Part shown: piece by piece, positions 26,645-35,161 of the stretch | Position numbering within the stretch: position 1 is the stretch's first letter | Layout of the letters: every line of letters starts with the position of its first letter | Origin: Granulicella aggregans | GTDB taxonomy: Bacteria > Acidobacteriota > Terriglobia > Terriglobales > Acidobacteriaceae | Direction: 5' to 3' | DNA length: 64,000 bases | NCBI RefSeq assembly: GCF_014203275.1 | Contig: NZ_JACHIP010000006.1 | Location: forward strand, 186,001 to 250,000 | Made by a program: the position numbers and the translations under genes | Notes under the pieces: model-generated | The model's input: only the letters and a program-made list of their open reading frames with translations | Databases searched by the model: none | Told to the model about the DNA's origin: nothing

Positions 26645-27715
26645 ATGAAAGCTCCCCTCAGAATCCTGCTGGTAGACGACGACCTCGGCGACGCCCGGCA
26701 GATAGCGCGGGCGATTCGCCAGTCCAAGCTCGAAGCGGAGTGTGCCCATGTCGTCGATGTGGACGAGGGGATCGCAAAATGCCGCGAAGTCTCCTTCGAC
26801 TGCGCCGTCGTCGACTACCAGCTCCCCGGACAGGACGGCCTGCAGGCGCTCACCTCCTTCGGCGAGTGCTGCCCCAACATGCCCCTCGTCATGTCCACCG
26901 GTCACGGCGACGAACTCGTCGCCACCGAGGCCATGAAGCGCGGTGCCGCCGACTACATCCGCAAAGGCGACATTACGCCTTCCTCCATTCGCAGGGTGAT
27001 TGAGAACGCCGTCGAAAAGGTTCAGCTTCGGCGCAAGCTCGCCGAACAGAAGAAGGAACTCGAGCGGTTCGCCGACATTCTCGTCCATGACCTCCGCGCT
27101 CCATCAAGCTCCATCCAAACCTTCGTCATGTATATCCAGGAAGATATCCGCGACGGGAAGATGGAGATGGTTCCCCAGTATTGTGACTGGGCCCTGAAGG
27201 CCTCAGCGCGCATGGATACGCTCATTTCCACGCTCTACCAGTACACCCGGCTTGAAGGTGAGGTCACTTTTCAGCCCGTATCGATGGTCACAGCGCTCGA
27301 AAGCGCGCTGGAAAACCTCCACAACGTGATCCGCCTCAAGGGAGCTGTCGTCACCCATGGAGATCTCCCCACCGTCACGGGCAGCGCCTCGCTCCTGGAA
27401 CAGTTGCTCCAGAACCTCATCGGCAACGGCATCAAGTACTGCAAGCGCGACATCCCCCAGATTCACGTAGAAGCTGCTCTCGAAGAGAACGGCCTCTGGC
27501 TCTTCTCCGTCAAAGACAACGGTATCGGAATCCCCGCCGACGATCGCGAGCGCATCTTCGAGTCCTTCACCCGTCTTCATGGTGTGGGCGAATTCGAAGG
27601 TACAGGCCTCGGCCTCGCCACCTGCAGCAAGATCGTGAACCGCCATGGCGGGACCATCTATTGCGACTCCGCGAACGGCGACGGAACCACTTTCTACTTC
27701 ACCCTCCCCCCGTAA
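26645..27715 (+). CDS. Receiver-histidine kinase hybrid (REC-HisKA-HATPase)
   Basis: 356 residues. An N-terminal receiver domain (~1-125; DDD near 12, D57 in VVDYQLPGQDG) is followed by a short coiled linker, H148 in LVHDLRAPS and a HATPase domain with NGIKYC, DNGIGIP and GTGLGLAT. No membrane segment. It is the third gene of a tight run; a cytosolic hybrid like this often takes phosphate from an upstream kinase and changes its own kinase activity. The next kinase gene starts 85 bp downstream. Confidence 0.88.
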   Translation: MKAPLRILLVDDDLGDARQIARAIRQSKLEAECAHVVDVDEGIAKCREVSFDCAVVDYQLPGQDGLQALTSFGECCPNMPLVMSTGHGDELVATEAMKRGAADYIRKGDITPSSIRRVIENAVEKVQLRRKLAEQKKELERFADILVHDLRAPSSSIQTFVMYIQEDIRDGKMEMVPQYCDWALKASARMDTLISTLYQYTRLEGEVTFQPVSMVTALESALENLHNVIRLKGAVVTHGDLPTVTGSASLLEQLLQNLIGNGIKYCKRDIPQIHVEAALEENGLWLFSVKDNGIGIPADDRERIFESFTRLHGVGEFEGTGLGLATCSKIVNRHGGTIYCDSANGDGTTFYFTLPP

Positions 27716-27800
27716 CTCTGCCTCCCATCGAGCCAGAGCTTCCCCACGCTCCGCCCCCGTTGTACCCTGTGGTTGTACCTCGCCGTCTACGGCCACAGCC

Positions 27801-28754
27801 ATGAACATCTCTCGACGTCGCGGAGCTATCGCCACCTTCATCACCATGGGTGTGCTCCTCGTTGGCCTCGCCGTTGCGCTTCAGGTCGGATGGATCATCC
27901 TGAATGAGCGAACAGTCGCCTTCGTTGTGCTCGGCATCATCCTGTTCGCCATCCTCATCGCCGGCGTCGTCCTCAACACCATCTTTCTCGTTCGCGAAGT
28001 CCGCCGAAACGAGCGTCAGGACTCCTTCCTGAACGCCGTCACCCATGAACTAAAGACCCCCATCGCAAGCATTCGGTTGTATCTTGAAACATTGCAGCGC
28101 CGGCCAGTCGACGAGGCCAAACGTCAGGAGTTCTACCGCATCATGCTCGCGGACTCCGACCGGCTCCTCGCCACCGTCGAGCAGGTGCTCAAAGCCGGCG
28201 AACAGGGTCAGCGTCGTCGCAAACAGCAGCGCTCCATCGCGGAGATGGAACCTCTCGTAGCCGATTGCGTTGCCGTCGCCCTCCAGCGCTACCGCCTCCC
28301 CGCTGCAGCCATCGTCCTCGAACCCGTCTCCGCCGGGGTCCACCTCCCCGTGCTCGCGAACCTCGAAGACCTCCGCACCGCCATCTCGAACCTCCTCGAC
28401 AACGCAGTCAAATACTCGCCGGAGGGCGTCCAGGTCCGCTGCCGCCTCGACATCGTCGACTACACTTCAGTCGCCCTCACTATTCAGGACACCGGCGTCG
28501 GCATTCCCGCCGATCATCTCAAACGCATCTTCCACCGCTTCTACCGCGTGCCCGGCCGCGCCATGGTCACCATTAAGGGAACCGGCCTTGGACTCTTTAT
28601 TGTCCGCTCCATCGCCCGTCAGCACGGCGGGGACGTCACCGCCACCAGCGAAGGCCTAAGCTCCGGAACCACCATGACCCTCCGCCTCCCCCTGGCCAAC
28701 CCCGCCAACGCGCCCGTCCAGACAAACTCGGCGTCCGAATCTGTAGCGTCATAG
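27801..28754 (+). CDS. Membrane sensor histidine kinase
   Basis: 317 residues from the ATG at 27801, chosen because it puts a basic start (MNISRRR) before two membrane helices (~11-31 and ~38-60). There is almost no periplasmic loop, so sensing is probably within the membrane or via a partner. Phospho-acceptor H82 in VTHELKTPIASIR; HATPase with NAVKYSP, DTGVGIP and GTGLGLFIV. It pairs with the OmpR-type regulator 158 bp downstream; a copy of the 56-bp repeat sits between them. Confidence 0.88.
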   Translation: MNISRRRGAIATFITMGVLLVGLAVALQVGWIILNERTVAFVVLGIILFAILIAGVVLNTIFLVREVRRNERQDSFLNAVTHELKTPIASIRLYLETLQRRPVDEAKRQEFYRIMLADSDRLLATVEQVLKAGEQGQRRRKQQRSIAEMEPLVADCVAVALQRYRLPAAAIVLEPVSAGVHLPVLANLEDLRTAISNLLDNAVKYSPEGVQVRCRLDIVDYTSVALTIQDTGVGIPADHLKRIFHRFYRVPGRAMVTIKGTGLGLFIVRSIARQHGGDVTATSEGLSSGTTMTLRLPLANPANAPVQTNSASESVAS

Positions 28755-28777
28755 ATCGTTATGGTCAGTAAAGCCCC

Positions 28778-28836
28778 TTCATCCTGAGCGAAGTCTCTCG
28801 CAGTGCTTCACCGAGAGAGGCGCAGGCGAGGGACTT
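28778..28836 (+). repeat. Dispersed hairpin repeat of the 56-bp family, copy 2
   Basis: Begins TTCATCCTGAGCGAAG. The arms are CTCTCG and CGAGAG around CAGTGCTTCAC, different in base but equivalent in position to the arms of the other two copies. It lies between a kinase gene and its regulator. Confidence 0.6.
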
Positions 28837-28912
28837 GCATACATTCCGCTCCTCCGATAACCTCCAAACCTTTCCGCCCGTAACCGCCAGAAGGCACCGT
28901 CCAGGATCTCTT

Positions 28913-29647
28913 ATGACCACCGAACCTCTCATCATCCTCGTAGAAGACGAAGAGCACCTGGCCACCGGCCTGATCTTCAATCTCCAGGCCGAAGGCTACC
29001 GCACCCACCACGAATCCGATGGCGACGCCGCCCTCGCATACCTACTTGCCGCACCACAGGAAGGCCCCGAAGCCCCGTCCGCCATCCTCCTGGACTGCAT
29101 GCTCCCGGGCACCGACGGCTTTGCCATCGCCCGAGCCCTTCGCGCCGCCAAACGCTTTGTCCCGGTCCTCATGCTCACCGCGCGCAGCCGTACTGAGGAC
29201 ATCCTCGAAGGCCTCGAAGCCGGTGCCGACGACTATCTTCCCAAGCCCTTCGACCTCAACATCCTGCTGGTCCGCCTCAAGACGCTTCTTCGCCGCACCG
29301 CCTGGCAGGCCACCACCGCCGCCTCCATCGTCGAACCCTCACCGCCCGACGAGTACGCCTTCGACCATCACCTCATCCGCTTCGACGCCCTGGAGCTGAT
29401 CGCCCCGCACGCCACTACCCATCTCACCCTGATGGAGGCCGATCTCCTCCGCTATCTCACCGACCGCGAAGGCAAGATCGTCCCCCGCAAGGAGATCCTC
29501 GAGCAGGTCTGGCGCGTCCACGAAGACACCGACACCCGCGCCATCGACAACTTCATCGTTCGCCTCCGCCGCTATATCGAGACCGACCCCGGCAACCCCG
29601 TCCACCTGCTCACCGTCCGCGGAGTCGGCTACAAATTTGTCTCCTGA
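28913..29647 (+). CDS. OmpR-family response regulator
   Basis: 244 residues from the ATG at 28913. Receiver domain with EDEEH near residue 12, D61 in LLDCMLPGTDG and K in LPKPF, then a winged-helix DNA-binding domain (~145-240) with LTLMEADLLRYL and RAIDNFIVRLRRYIE. Probably the output partner of the kinase at 27801-28754. Target genes are unknown. It ends convergent with the TadG-like gene. Confidence 0.92.
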   Translation: MTTEPLIILVEDEEHLATGLIFNLQAEGYRTHHESDGDAALAYLLAAPQEGPEAPSAILLDCMLPGTDGFAIARALRAAKRFVPVLMLTARSRTEDILEGLEAGADDYLPKPFDLNILLVRLKTLLRRTAWQATTAASIVEPSPPDEYAFDHHLIRFDALELIAPHATTHLTLMEADLLRYLTDREGKIVPRKEILEQVWRVHEDTDTRAIDNFIVRLRRYIETDPGNPVHLLTVRGVGYKFVS

Positions 29648-29668
29648 ATCGCTCCATCTGGAAGATAT

Positions 29669-29711
29669 CCGTCATCTCGACCGTAGCGAAGCGAAGTGGA
29701 CAGACCACAGC
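29669..29711 (+). repeat. Intergenic GTCATCTCGACCGTAGCGAAG-like element
   Basis: A CCGTCATCTCGACC / AGCGAAGCGAAGTGGACAGACC pattern similar in style to the dispersed hairpin repeats but of a different sequence class. Only one copy is seen in this window, so calling it a repeat rests on resemblance to elements common in other bacterial genomes. Confidence 0.3.
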
Positions 29712-29808
29712 ATTTGTTTTGGCGCTGACCGCCTTTCGCCCACATGTCTCGTTCCTCACGCCTTTGTCTTTCGCGATGAGTTGGCTTGGAGTGAATCTTT
29801 CGCGCTCT

Positions 29809-31278
29809 CTATGCAGCCCCATCCGAGATCAATCGAGCTTCCGTCAGGTCCCCCGCGATCTGCAGAAAGATATCGCTCAGTGCCACCTCGGTTTGTGCCG
29901 CGACGCACGTACTCGCCGAGCCCGTCTGCTTATAATCCGAGAAGAAATCCCATGAGTGCGATGCTAGCTGCGCCATCTCGTTGCAGGGTTGGACGTTCGG
30001 GAAGTCGCCCGCGCCCAAGTCCGTCGTACAACCCGCCGACGGCGATCCATAGGCGACCGAGTACACCGTTGTACCCGCAGCAGTCGCGGCATTGGCGGCC
30101 GTAATCGCCTGCCCGCACTCGCCTAACCATGAGGGATACTTGCCATTCGATGTCGCCCCCGAACCCATCACCGTATACGGACCGTTCGTATGCGGTGCGT
30201 TCGCATCACCGTCCCCAAGAATGATCAGAACATTCTGCGACCCTGGATTTGCGGCCTTCGCTTGAGTCAACGCAGCCTGCGCTGCATAGATCGTCGCTGC
30301 ATAATATGTTCCGTAATCTCCCGCATTCGCCGGGGCACCCATTCCTGAGCAGCCACCTGCTCCGCCCGCAGCGATCGTCAGAAGGGAGCTGTTGTATAGA
30401 GAGGTTGCCGTATCAGACACTCGATAATCACTTTGAAAATCGGTCACCCGGTACGTTGTGCTGCTTGATGAAGTTCCCGGTGTGTAACTTGTGGCTCCGG
30501 CGGCTGGAAAGGTGTACGTCGTCGCCGTAGCTGTGGAACTTCCGCACTGTGAGTCGTAGCTGACCGTCGGATACGTCATCTGCGGAAACGTAAAGATACT
30601 CACTCGCGCCACGGAGTTTGCTGCGTTTCCCGCTGTCACTACGCACGTTGGCTGGCTTGTCCCGCAGGGATCGAGATGCTGCAGCAGAATCTGTACTCCG
30701 GCTAGACCGCATTGCATCTGAGTTGCCCCGCAGTCCGCATCGTAGAAATTCATCGAGAGGGAAGTATCCAACATAAGTACGATGTTGTAAGGTCGCGACG
30801 GTCCACCACCTTTTGTCGCTGTCGCCGACGCCGCGATCGTGATCGTCGGGAATCCGATCAGTTTCCCGAAGTATGTATTGACCGTCGCCTTCTGCTTCAC
30901 CTGAACCGCGTTGTATGGTGTATAGCCCACGCAGGAAATCCCCTGCGCCTGCATTGACGACAGGCACTTCAACATTGGGTATCCCGAGACCATCGTCACG
31001 CCGTTAAGCCCGTTGATCGCGTTATACCCGCCTGAAACTGAGCTGTAGTTTGTTGCAATCGTTTGGACGCCGGACTTATCGACCGTGTAAGGAATGGCCG
31101 TCGCTCCTGCAAGCGCTGCAGCATCGCAGGATGCCTGCAATTCGCGATGGATGAGATAGGCATGACCCACATCGATCACCAGAGCCAGCATCGCCAGCAG
31201 CGCAATCATCATGAAGGCGAGAAGCGGTAGCACCTGTCCGCTTTCATCGCTCTTAAGGGACCGCAAGCGTTGCCCCAT
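29809..31278 (-). CDS. TadG-like pilus-assembly protein with von Willebrand A-type domain (pair 1)
   Basis: 489 residues from the ATG at 31278. The N-terminus (SDESGQVLPLLAFMM) and one membrane helix (~14-36) match Flp-pilus-type TadG/TadE leaders, followed by HRELQASCDAAALAGA. A VWA-like domain begins near residue 155 with an intact MIDAS start DTSLS and continues with LIILGDGDANAPH. The body is rich in Ser, Thr and Gly and has several Cys. Family knowledge: TadG is anchored in the inner membrane and acts in tight-adherence pilus biogenesis, but this cluster has no TadA ATPase, secretin or flp pilin gene. It follows its TadE-like partner by 20 bp. Confidence 0.78.
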   Translation of the reverse strand: MGQRLRSLKSDESGQVLPLLAFMMIALLAMLALVIDVGHAYLIHRELQASCDAAALAGATAIPYTVDKSGVQTIATNYSSVSGGYNAINGLNGVTMVSGYPMLKCLSSMQAQGISCVGYTPYNAVQVKQKATVNTYFGKLIGFPTITIAASATATKGGGPSRPYNIVLMLDTSLSMNFYDADCGATQMQCGLAGVQILLQHLDPCGTSQPTCVVTAGNAANSVARVSIFTFPQMTYPTVSYDSQCGSSTATATTYTFPAAGATSYTPGTSSSSTTYRVTDFQSDYRVSDTATSLYNSSLLTIAAGGAGGCSGMGAPANAGDYGTYYAATIYAAQAALTQAKAANPGSQNVLIILGDGDANAPHTNGPYTVMGSGATSNGKYPSWLGECGQAITAANAATAAGTTVYSVAYGSPSAGCTTDLGAGDFPNVQPCNEMAQLASHSWDFFSDYKQTGSASTCVAAQTEVALSDIFLQIAGDLTEARLISDGAA

Positions 31279-31298
31279 TCGCTCGATCCCGCGGTTCT

Positions 31299-31802
31299 TC
31301 ACTGCATCAACTCTGTAGTCTGTGCTGTTAGCACAGACGTAGGCGTGGTTAGCTTCAGCCCGTATATACCCAGGGCAAACGGATAGGTCACTGTGACGAC
31401 GGCATTCGTACCCAGAACCATGTTTGCGGGCGCACCGCTCGTTGCGCTTCCACTGCAGGATGGCTTCGTGTACTGCGTTCCGTTCAGCGTGATGGTGAAC
31501 TTTAAGTTTGACGCGGTCAGCAAGGGTGCAGCCGCGTAAAGAGAGTTGGCAAAGGTCTGGCATGGGTCAGTGGTCTGCCCTCGGCTCACGGTCAATTGCC
31601 GGGCTGCAACTGCAGTCGCGTCGGTCAGAATCATGTAGTTATTGAAGGTCACTCCGAAGGACATCAGCCCCGTCACAACCAGCAGCAATGCGGGAAGAGT
31701 CAGTGCAAGTTCCACCATCGACTGCCCGCTCTCGTCGCCCACGCAGTATCCGGGCCTTCGTCGCTCTTTCGAGCTTTTGAATTCTGACTGTACTTCGACC
31801 AA
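31299..31802 (-). CDS. TadE-like pseudopilin-type membrane protein (pair 1)
   Basis: 167 residues if it starts at the TTG at 31802, which has a strong GGAGAGGGGG six bases upstream; an ATG start at 31898 is possible but gives an unusual extension. The key segment is DESGQSMVELALTLPALLL followed by a membrane helix, the TadE signature, then DATAVAARQLTVSRG and a C-terminal domain with two Cys, ending in TTELMQ. It is similar in layout and ending to the TadE-like protein at 33667-34182, so the two pairs look like a tandem duplication. Confidence 0.7.
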   Translation of the reverse strand: MVEVQSEFKSSKERRRPGYCVGDESGQSMVELALTLPALLLVVTGLMSFGVTFNNYMILTDATAVAARQLTVSRGQTTDPCQTFANSLYAAAPLLTASNLKFTITLNGTQYTKPSCSGSATSGAPANMVLGTNAVVTVTYPFALGIYGLKLTTPTSVLTAQTTELMQ

Positions 31803-32107
31803 CGTGTACCCCCTCTCCGCCGACGTCCTGGCATCTTCATCTCTTACAGTCAGAAATCCTGTGGGCAGGCGCCGTATGCTTGTCGCAAGGCTTCGCATTC
31901 CCGCGGCTCACATGGACGATGTCGTAACGACAAGCGTAGGTTTCACTGTTTCGATTTGGCATCCCACGAAAGTGACAACGCGACCGCCATCGGTTCCGTT
32001 TGCCCACGCCCCGCGAGCACGGAACAGCCCTCGATCCCGTCGCCCGCGCACGATTCACGGCGTCAGCTACAGGTTCGTTGTCTGATGGAAAGCGTAAGAG
32101 CGTCCGG

Positions 32108-33670
32108 CTACGTTAGATTGTCAGGAATGAGTCGCGGAGTGGATAGGTCTGCCGCGATCGCGGCAAAGATGGCGCTGAGCGACGTAACCGGCTGGCTGGA
32201 CACGCAGGTGCTTCCCGATCCCGTCTGCTTATAGTCCGAGAAGAAATACTGCGGCGCGGAAGCCAATGCAGCCATCGTGTTGCAGGGAGTGATATTCGGG
32301 TTCGACCCGACCGCTATATCCGTTGTGCAGCCGACAGACGGTGAGCCATAGGCGACCGAGTACACTCGTGTCCCAGCGGCCGCCGCCGCCCCTGCCGCAA
32401 CCACTGCCTGCCCACACTGCCCCAACCATGAGGGGTACGTCCCGCTGGCGGTGGCGCCGCTGTAGAAGACGTTATAGGAGCCGTTCTTCTGCGGCGCGTT
32501 GGAGTCACCGTCGCTAAGGATGATGAGGGCGTTCAGCGTCCCAGGATTCGCCGCCAGCGCCGCGATCAGCGCCGACTGGGCCTCATAGATCGCTCCGGCA
32601 TAGTAAGTGCCGTACACTCCCGCGTAGTTCGGCGGAGCCATGCCTCCGCAGCCGGATACCCCCGCCGCCGCCTTGACCATGGCGGACGACGTGTTCAGCG
32701 TCTTGATCCCATTCGAGGTCTTGTAATCACTCATGAACCCTACGATCTGGTAGGTCGAGGTCACACTGCCGTTCGCCGGACTCACGCCGTAGGCCGTCCC
32801 CGGCGCGGCCGATCCCGCCCCAGCCGGTGGAAACCAGTAAGACGTAGCCGTCGCCAAACCGCTATATGCAGCGGACGGAGGCATCACGATCTCTCCTATC
32901 CCGGCAACATACGTATATCCACTGCTGGGCGTTGTCGTGCAGGTGGAGTCGACACTCACAGAACTCGTCTGTACCGGTGGAAGGGTGAACAGGCTGACCC
33001 GGTCAACCGTGTTGGCAGAGACTCCCGCCGTAGCGATGCAGGCGGCCGACGTCTGCGCGCACGGATTCAGACTCTGCATCAGGTACTGCAGCCCTGTCAG
33101 CGCGCACTGCATCTGCGTGCTGCCGCAGTCAAGATCCTGCTCGTTCATAGAAAGGGTCGTGTCGATAATCACCGCGATGTTCGAAGGCAGTGGCGCTCCG
33201 CCATTGATCGACGCCGTCGCGCTTGCGGTAAGCGTCAGGGTTGGATGCCCGATAAATCCCCCGAGAGGAATGTTGATCACCGCCTGCTGTTTGACCTGCA
33301 CCGCGTTATAGGGCGCCGCTCCAACGCATGGGATACCTATCGCCTTCAGAGCGCTCAGACACTTCAATGCGGGACTTCCCGACATCATCGAGACCGTCCC
33401 AAGGTTCGAGCTCGCATTGTTCTGTCCGGAATTCGAACTAAACGATTGCACAGCGCTCAAAGCGGCAGAGGAACTCTTGTTGATCTGCAGTGCACCGGCT
33501 CCCGCCAGAGCTGCCGCGTCGGTTGAGGCCTGCAGTTGACGCTGCATGGTGAGGGCATAGCCGGCTCCCGCCACCAGCGAAAACATGCCCAGCAGCGCGA
33601 CCATCATCACCGCGGTAAGAATGATCGCCTGCCCACTTTCGTCGCGAAGTAGAGATCTGACACCCCTCAT
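32108..33670 (-). CDS. TadG-like protein with von Willebrand A-type domain (pair 2)
   Basis: 520 residues from the ATG at 33670, whose first bases overlap the stop of the preceding TadE-like gene (ATGA). N-terminal RDESGQAIILTAVMM, one membrane helix, then QRQLQASTDAAALAGAGAL. The VWA-like domain begins IIDTTLSMN, so the MIDAS pattern is D-T-T-x-S instead of D-x-S-x-S. The C-terminal half matches pair 1 closely (CGQAVV..GAAAAAGTRVYSVAYGSPS, FFSDYKQTGS). Likely a diverged duplicate of 29809-31278. Confidence 0.78.
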   Translation of the reverse strand: MRGVRSLLRDESGQAIILTAVMMVALLGMFSLVAGAGYALTMQRQLQASTDAAALAGAGALQINKSSSAALSAVQSFSSNSGQNNASSNLGTVSMMSGSPALKCLSALKAIGIPCVGAAPYNAVQVKQQAVINIPLGGFIGHPTLTLTASATASINGGAPLPSNIAVIIDTTLSMNEQDLDCGSTQMQCALTGLQYLMQSLNPCAQTSAACIATAGVSANTVDRVSLFTLPPVQTSSVSVDSTCTTTPSSGYTYVAGIGEIVMPPSAAYSGLATATSYWFPPAGAGSAAPGTAYGVSPANGSVTSTYQIVGFMSDYKTSNGIKTLNTSSAMVKAAAGVSGCGGMAPPNYAGVYGTYYAGAIYEAQSALIAALAANPGTLNALIILSDGDSNAPQKNGSYNVFYSGATASGTYPSWLGQCGQAVVAAGAAAAAGTRVYSVAYGSPSVGCTTDIAVGSNPNITPCNTMAALASAPQYFFSDYKQTGSGSTCVSSQPVTSLSAIFAAIAADLSTPRLIPDNLT

Positions 33671-34182
33671 TGCACAAGCTCCTTGACCGAGGCGTGCAAG
33701 GTGCAATTCGACACCAGGTTCTGACCGAACACCGCCAGCTTACAGGGGTAGGTCGTCGAAAGGATGTAATAGCCTCCCTGCGTAAGATTTCCCGCAGCTC
33801 CCGTTGTCGTGCTCGAACTGCTGCACGTGGTGCCGGAGTAGGCCGTCCCATTGATGACCGAGCTATAGGTGATCTGGCTCGTATTCAGGCCAGGTGCCGC
33901 TCCCACAACGGCGGTCGACGCTGTCGAGCACGGATCGAGCGTATTGCCCCGGCTGATCGAGACCGTTCTTCCGCCAAGAGACGTGGCGTCGGTCAGGACC
34001 ATCCAGTTCGTGAACGCGACGCCGAAGGCAAACATGCCCGTGACCACCAGCGGAAATATGGGGAGGATAAAGGCAAATTCGATCAGAGACTGTGCTTTCT
34101 GATCGCTGCTCAGAGAGAGTAGAGCTTGTTTCCGGCTCCAGGAGGGCGTTCTCTCTGTCACTTCGGTCCCCTTAGTCTGCAC
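33667..34182 (-). CDS. TadE-like pseudopilin-type membrane protein (pair 2)
   Basis: 171 residues. SDQKAQSLIEFAFILPIFPLVVTG is the TadE segment and membrane helix; then WMVLTDATSLGGRTVSISRG, as in pair 1, and a Cys-containing periplasmic part ending VKELVQ. It overlaps the TadG-like gene by 4 bp and is the first gene of the four-gene minus-strand cluster. Confidence 0.75.
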   Translation of the reverse strand: MQTKGTEVTERTPSWSRKQALLSLSSDQKAQSLIEFAFILPIFPLVVTGMFAFGVAFTNWMVLTDATSLGGRTVSISRGNTLDPCSTASTAVVGAAPGLNTSQITYSSVINGTAYSGTTCSSSSTTTGAAGNLTQGGYYILSTTYPCKLAVFGQNLVSNCTLHASVKELVQ

Positions 34183-34510
34183 ACTCTTAAAGTGCTCTCG
34201 TGGGCCCCGGAATAGGACCTAATCTCCTCGCATTTCACGAAAACCCGTTACGAACACACGTGCGGCATTAGCCTGGCTGCGTATCGCTGCCACGGCAGAT
34301 TCGCCCGCTTCTGGTCTTTATCGGCGCTGTAACCGCTTCCCTGAGTGAAGGCTGAGGCCGGACCGAACTTACGAGGGATATGAATCCGGATCCGGGCGGA
34401 CGAATCTAACGCTAAGGTTGGTGTCTTGCGCCTTGTCTCACCTGCCACTTGCCGCGCAATCGAGTCGCGCATACACTTAAGTTGAGAGTTTTGTACCCAT
34501 AGGAGATTTC
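34183..34510. other. Divergent intergenic region between TadE-like and IscA-type genes
   Basis: No gene is supported in these 328 bp. The ribosome site AGGAGA directly precedes the ATG at 34511. It must hold promoters for the four-gene Tad-like cluster (minus) and the Fe-S gene (plus). I see no clear operator or consensus -35/-10 pair. Confidence 0.5.
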
Positions 34511-34894
34511 ATGGCGACTGCTACCGTTACCCCGACTGCCGAAGTTGTAAACGCACCCGCGTCAACCACTCCCGTCACCCTGACCCCGAATGCTATCGTC
34601 AAGGTCCGCGAGATCATGTCCACCCAGGATCCCATCCCGGCTGGCCTGCGCATCGGTGTCGTCGGCGGCGGATGTTCCGGCTTCCAGTACTCCATGAGCT
34701 TCGAGAACCAGAGCGGCATGATGGACAAGGTCTACCGCTTCGAAGACCTAAAGGTCTTCGTTGACGCCACCTCCGCCATGTATCTTTCGAACTGCGTCGT
34801 CGACTACGTCGAGACCCTCGAAGCCGCCGGCTTCAAGTTCGAAAACGCCGCCGTTAAGAGCACCTGCGGATGCGGCTCCTCCTTCAGCGTCTAA
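34511..34894 (+). CDS. erpA: Iron-sulfur cluster insertion protein, IscA/ErpA type
   Basis: 127 residues. It has the three conserved cysteines: one in GGGCSGFQY and two in CGCGS near the C-terminus, and VDATSAMYLSNCVVDYVE, where NCVVDY replaces the more common G.-.DY. An N-terminal Ala/Thr-rich extension of about 25 residues precedes the A-type domain. Role: carrier that delivers Fe-S clusters to apoproteins. IscA, ErpA and SufA cannot be separated with confidence here. It stands alone, with a long perfect hairpin terminator downstream. Confidence 0.85.
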   Translation: MATATVTPTAEVVNAPASTTPVTLTPNAIVKVREIMSTQDPIPAGLRIGVVGGGCSGFQYSMSFENQSGMMDKVYRFEDLKVFVDATSAMYLSNCVVDYVETLEAAGFKFENAAVKSTCGCGSSFSV

Positions 34895-34971
34895 CTGAAG
34901 TTGCGTGCCGAGTGTCGGAGCCGTGATCGCGAGCGAAGGATAACGACGAAGCTCGCGTCCCACAGAATTGC

Positions 34972-35021
34972 AAAGAGAATAGCCTCACCACGGCTCACGT
35001 CTTGGTGAGGCTATTCTCTTT
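34972..35021 (+). terminator. Long hairpin terminator after the IscA/ErpA gene
   Basis: A perfect 19-bp stem (AAAGAGAATAGCCTCACCA and complement) around a 12-nt loop. The arm ends in CTCTTT, giving a T-rich run on the plus strand and AAAGAG on the other, so it could work in both directions. Confidence 0.85.
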
Positions 35022-35161
35022 AGAATCAAAACTCTACGAGAGGCTCGTCAATAAAATGAGGAACTTAGCCTGCCAAACCTCGTCAGGTATAACTGGAAGC
35101 AAAGCTAAGTCCTTATTCCTGAATATTTTGCGAAGTAAAGAGGGGGAGGGGGTACCCCCCA

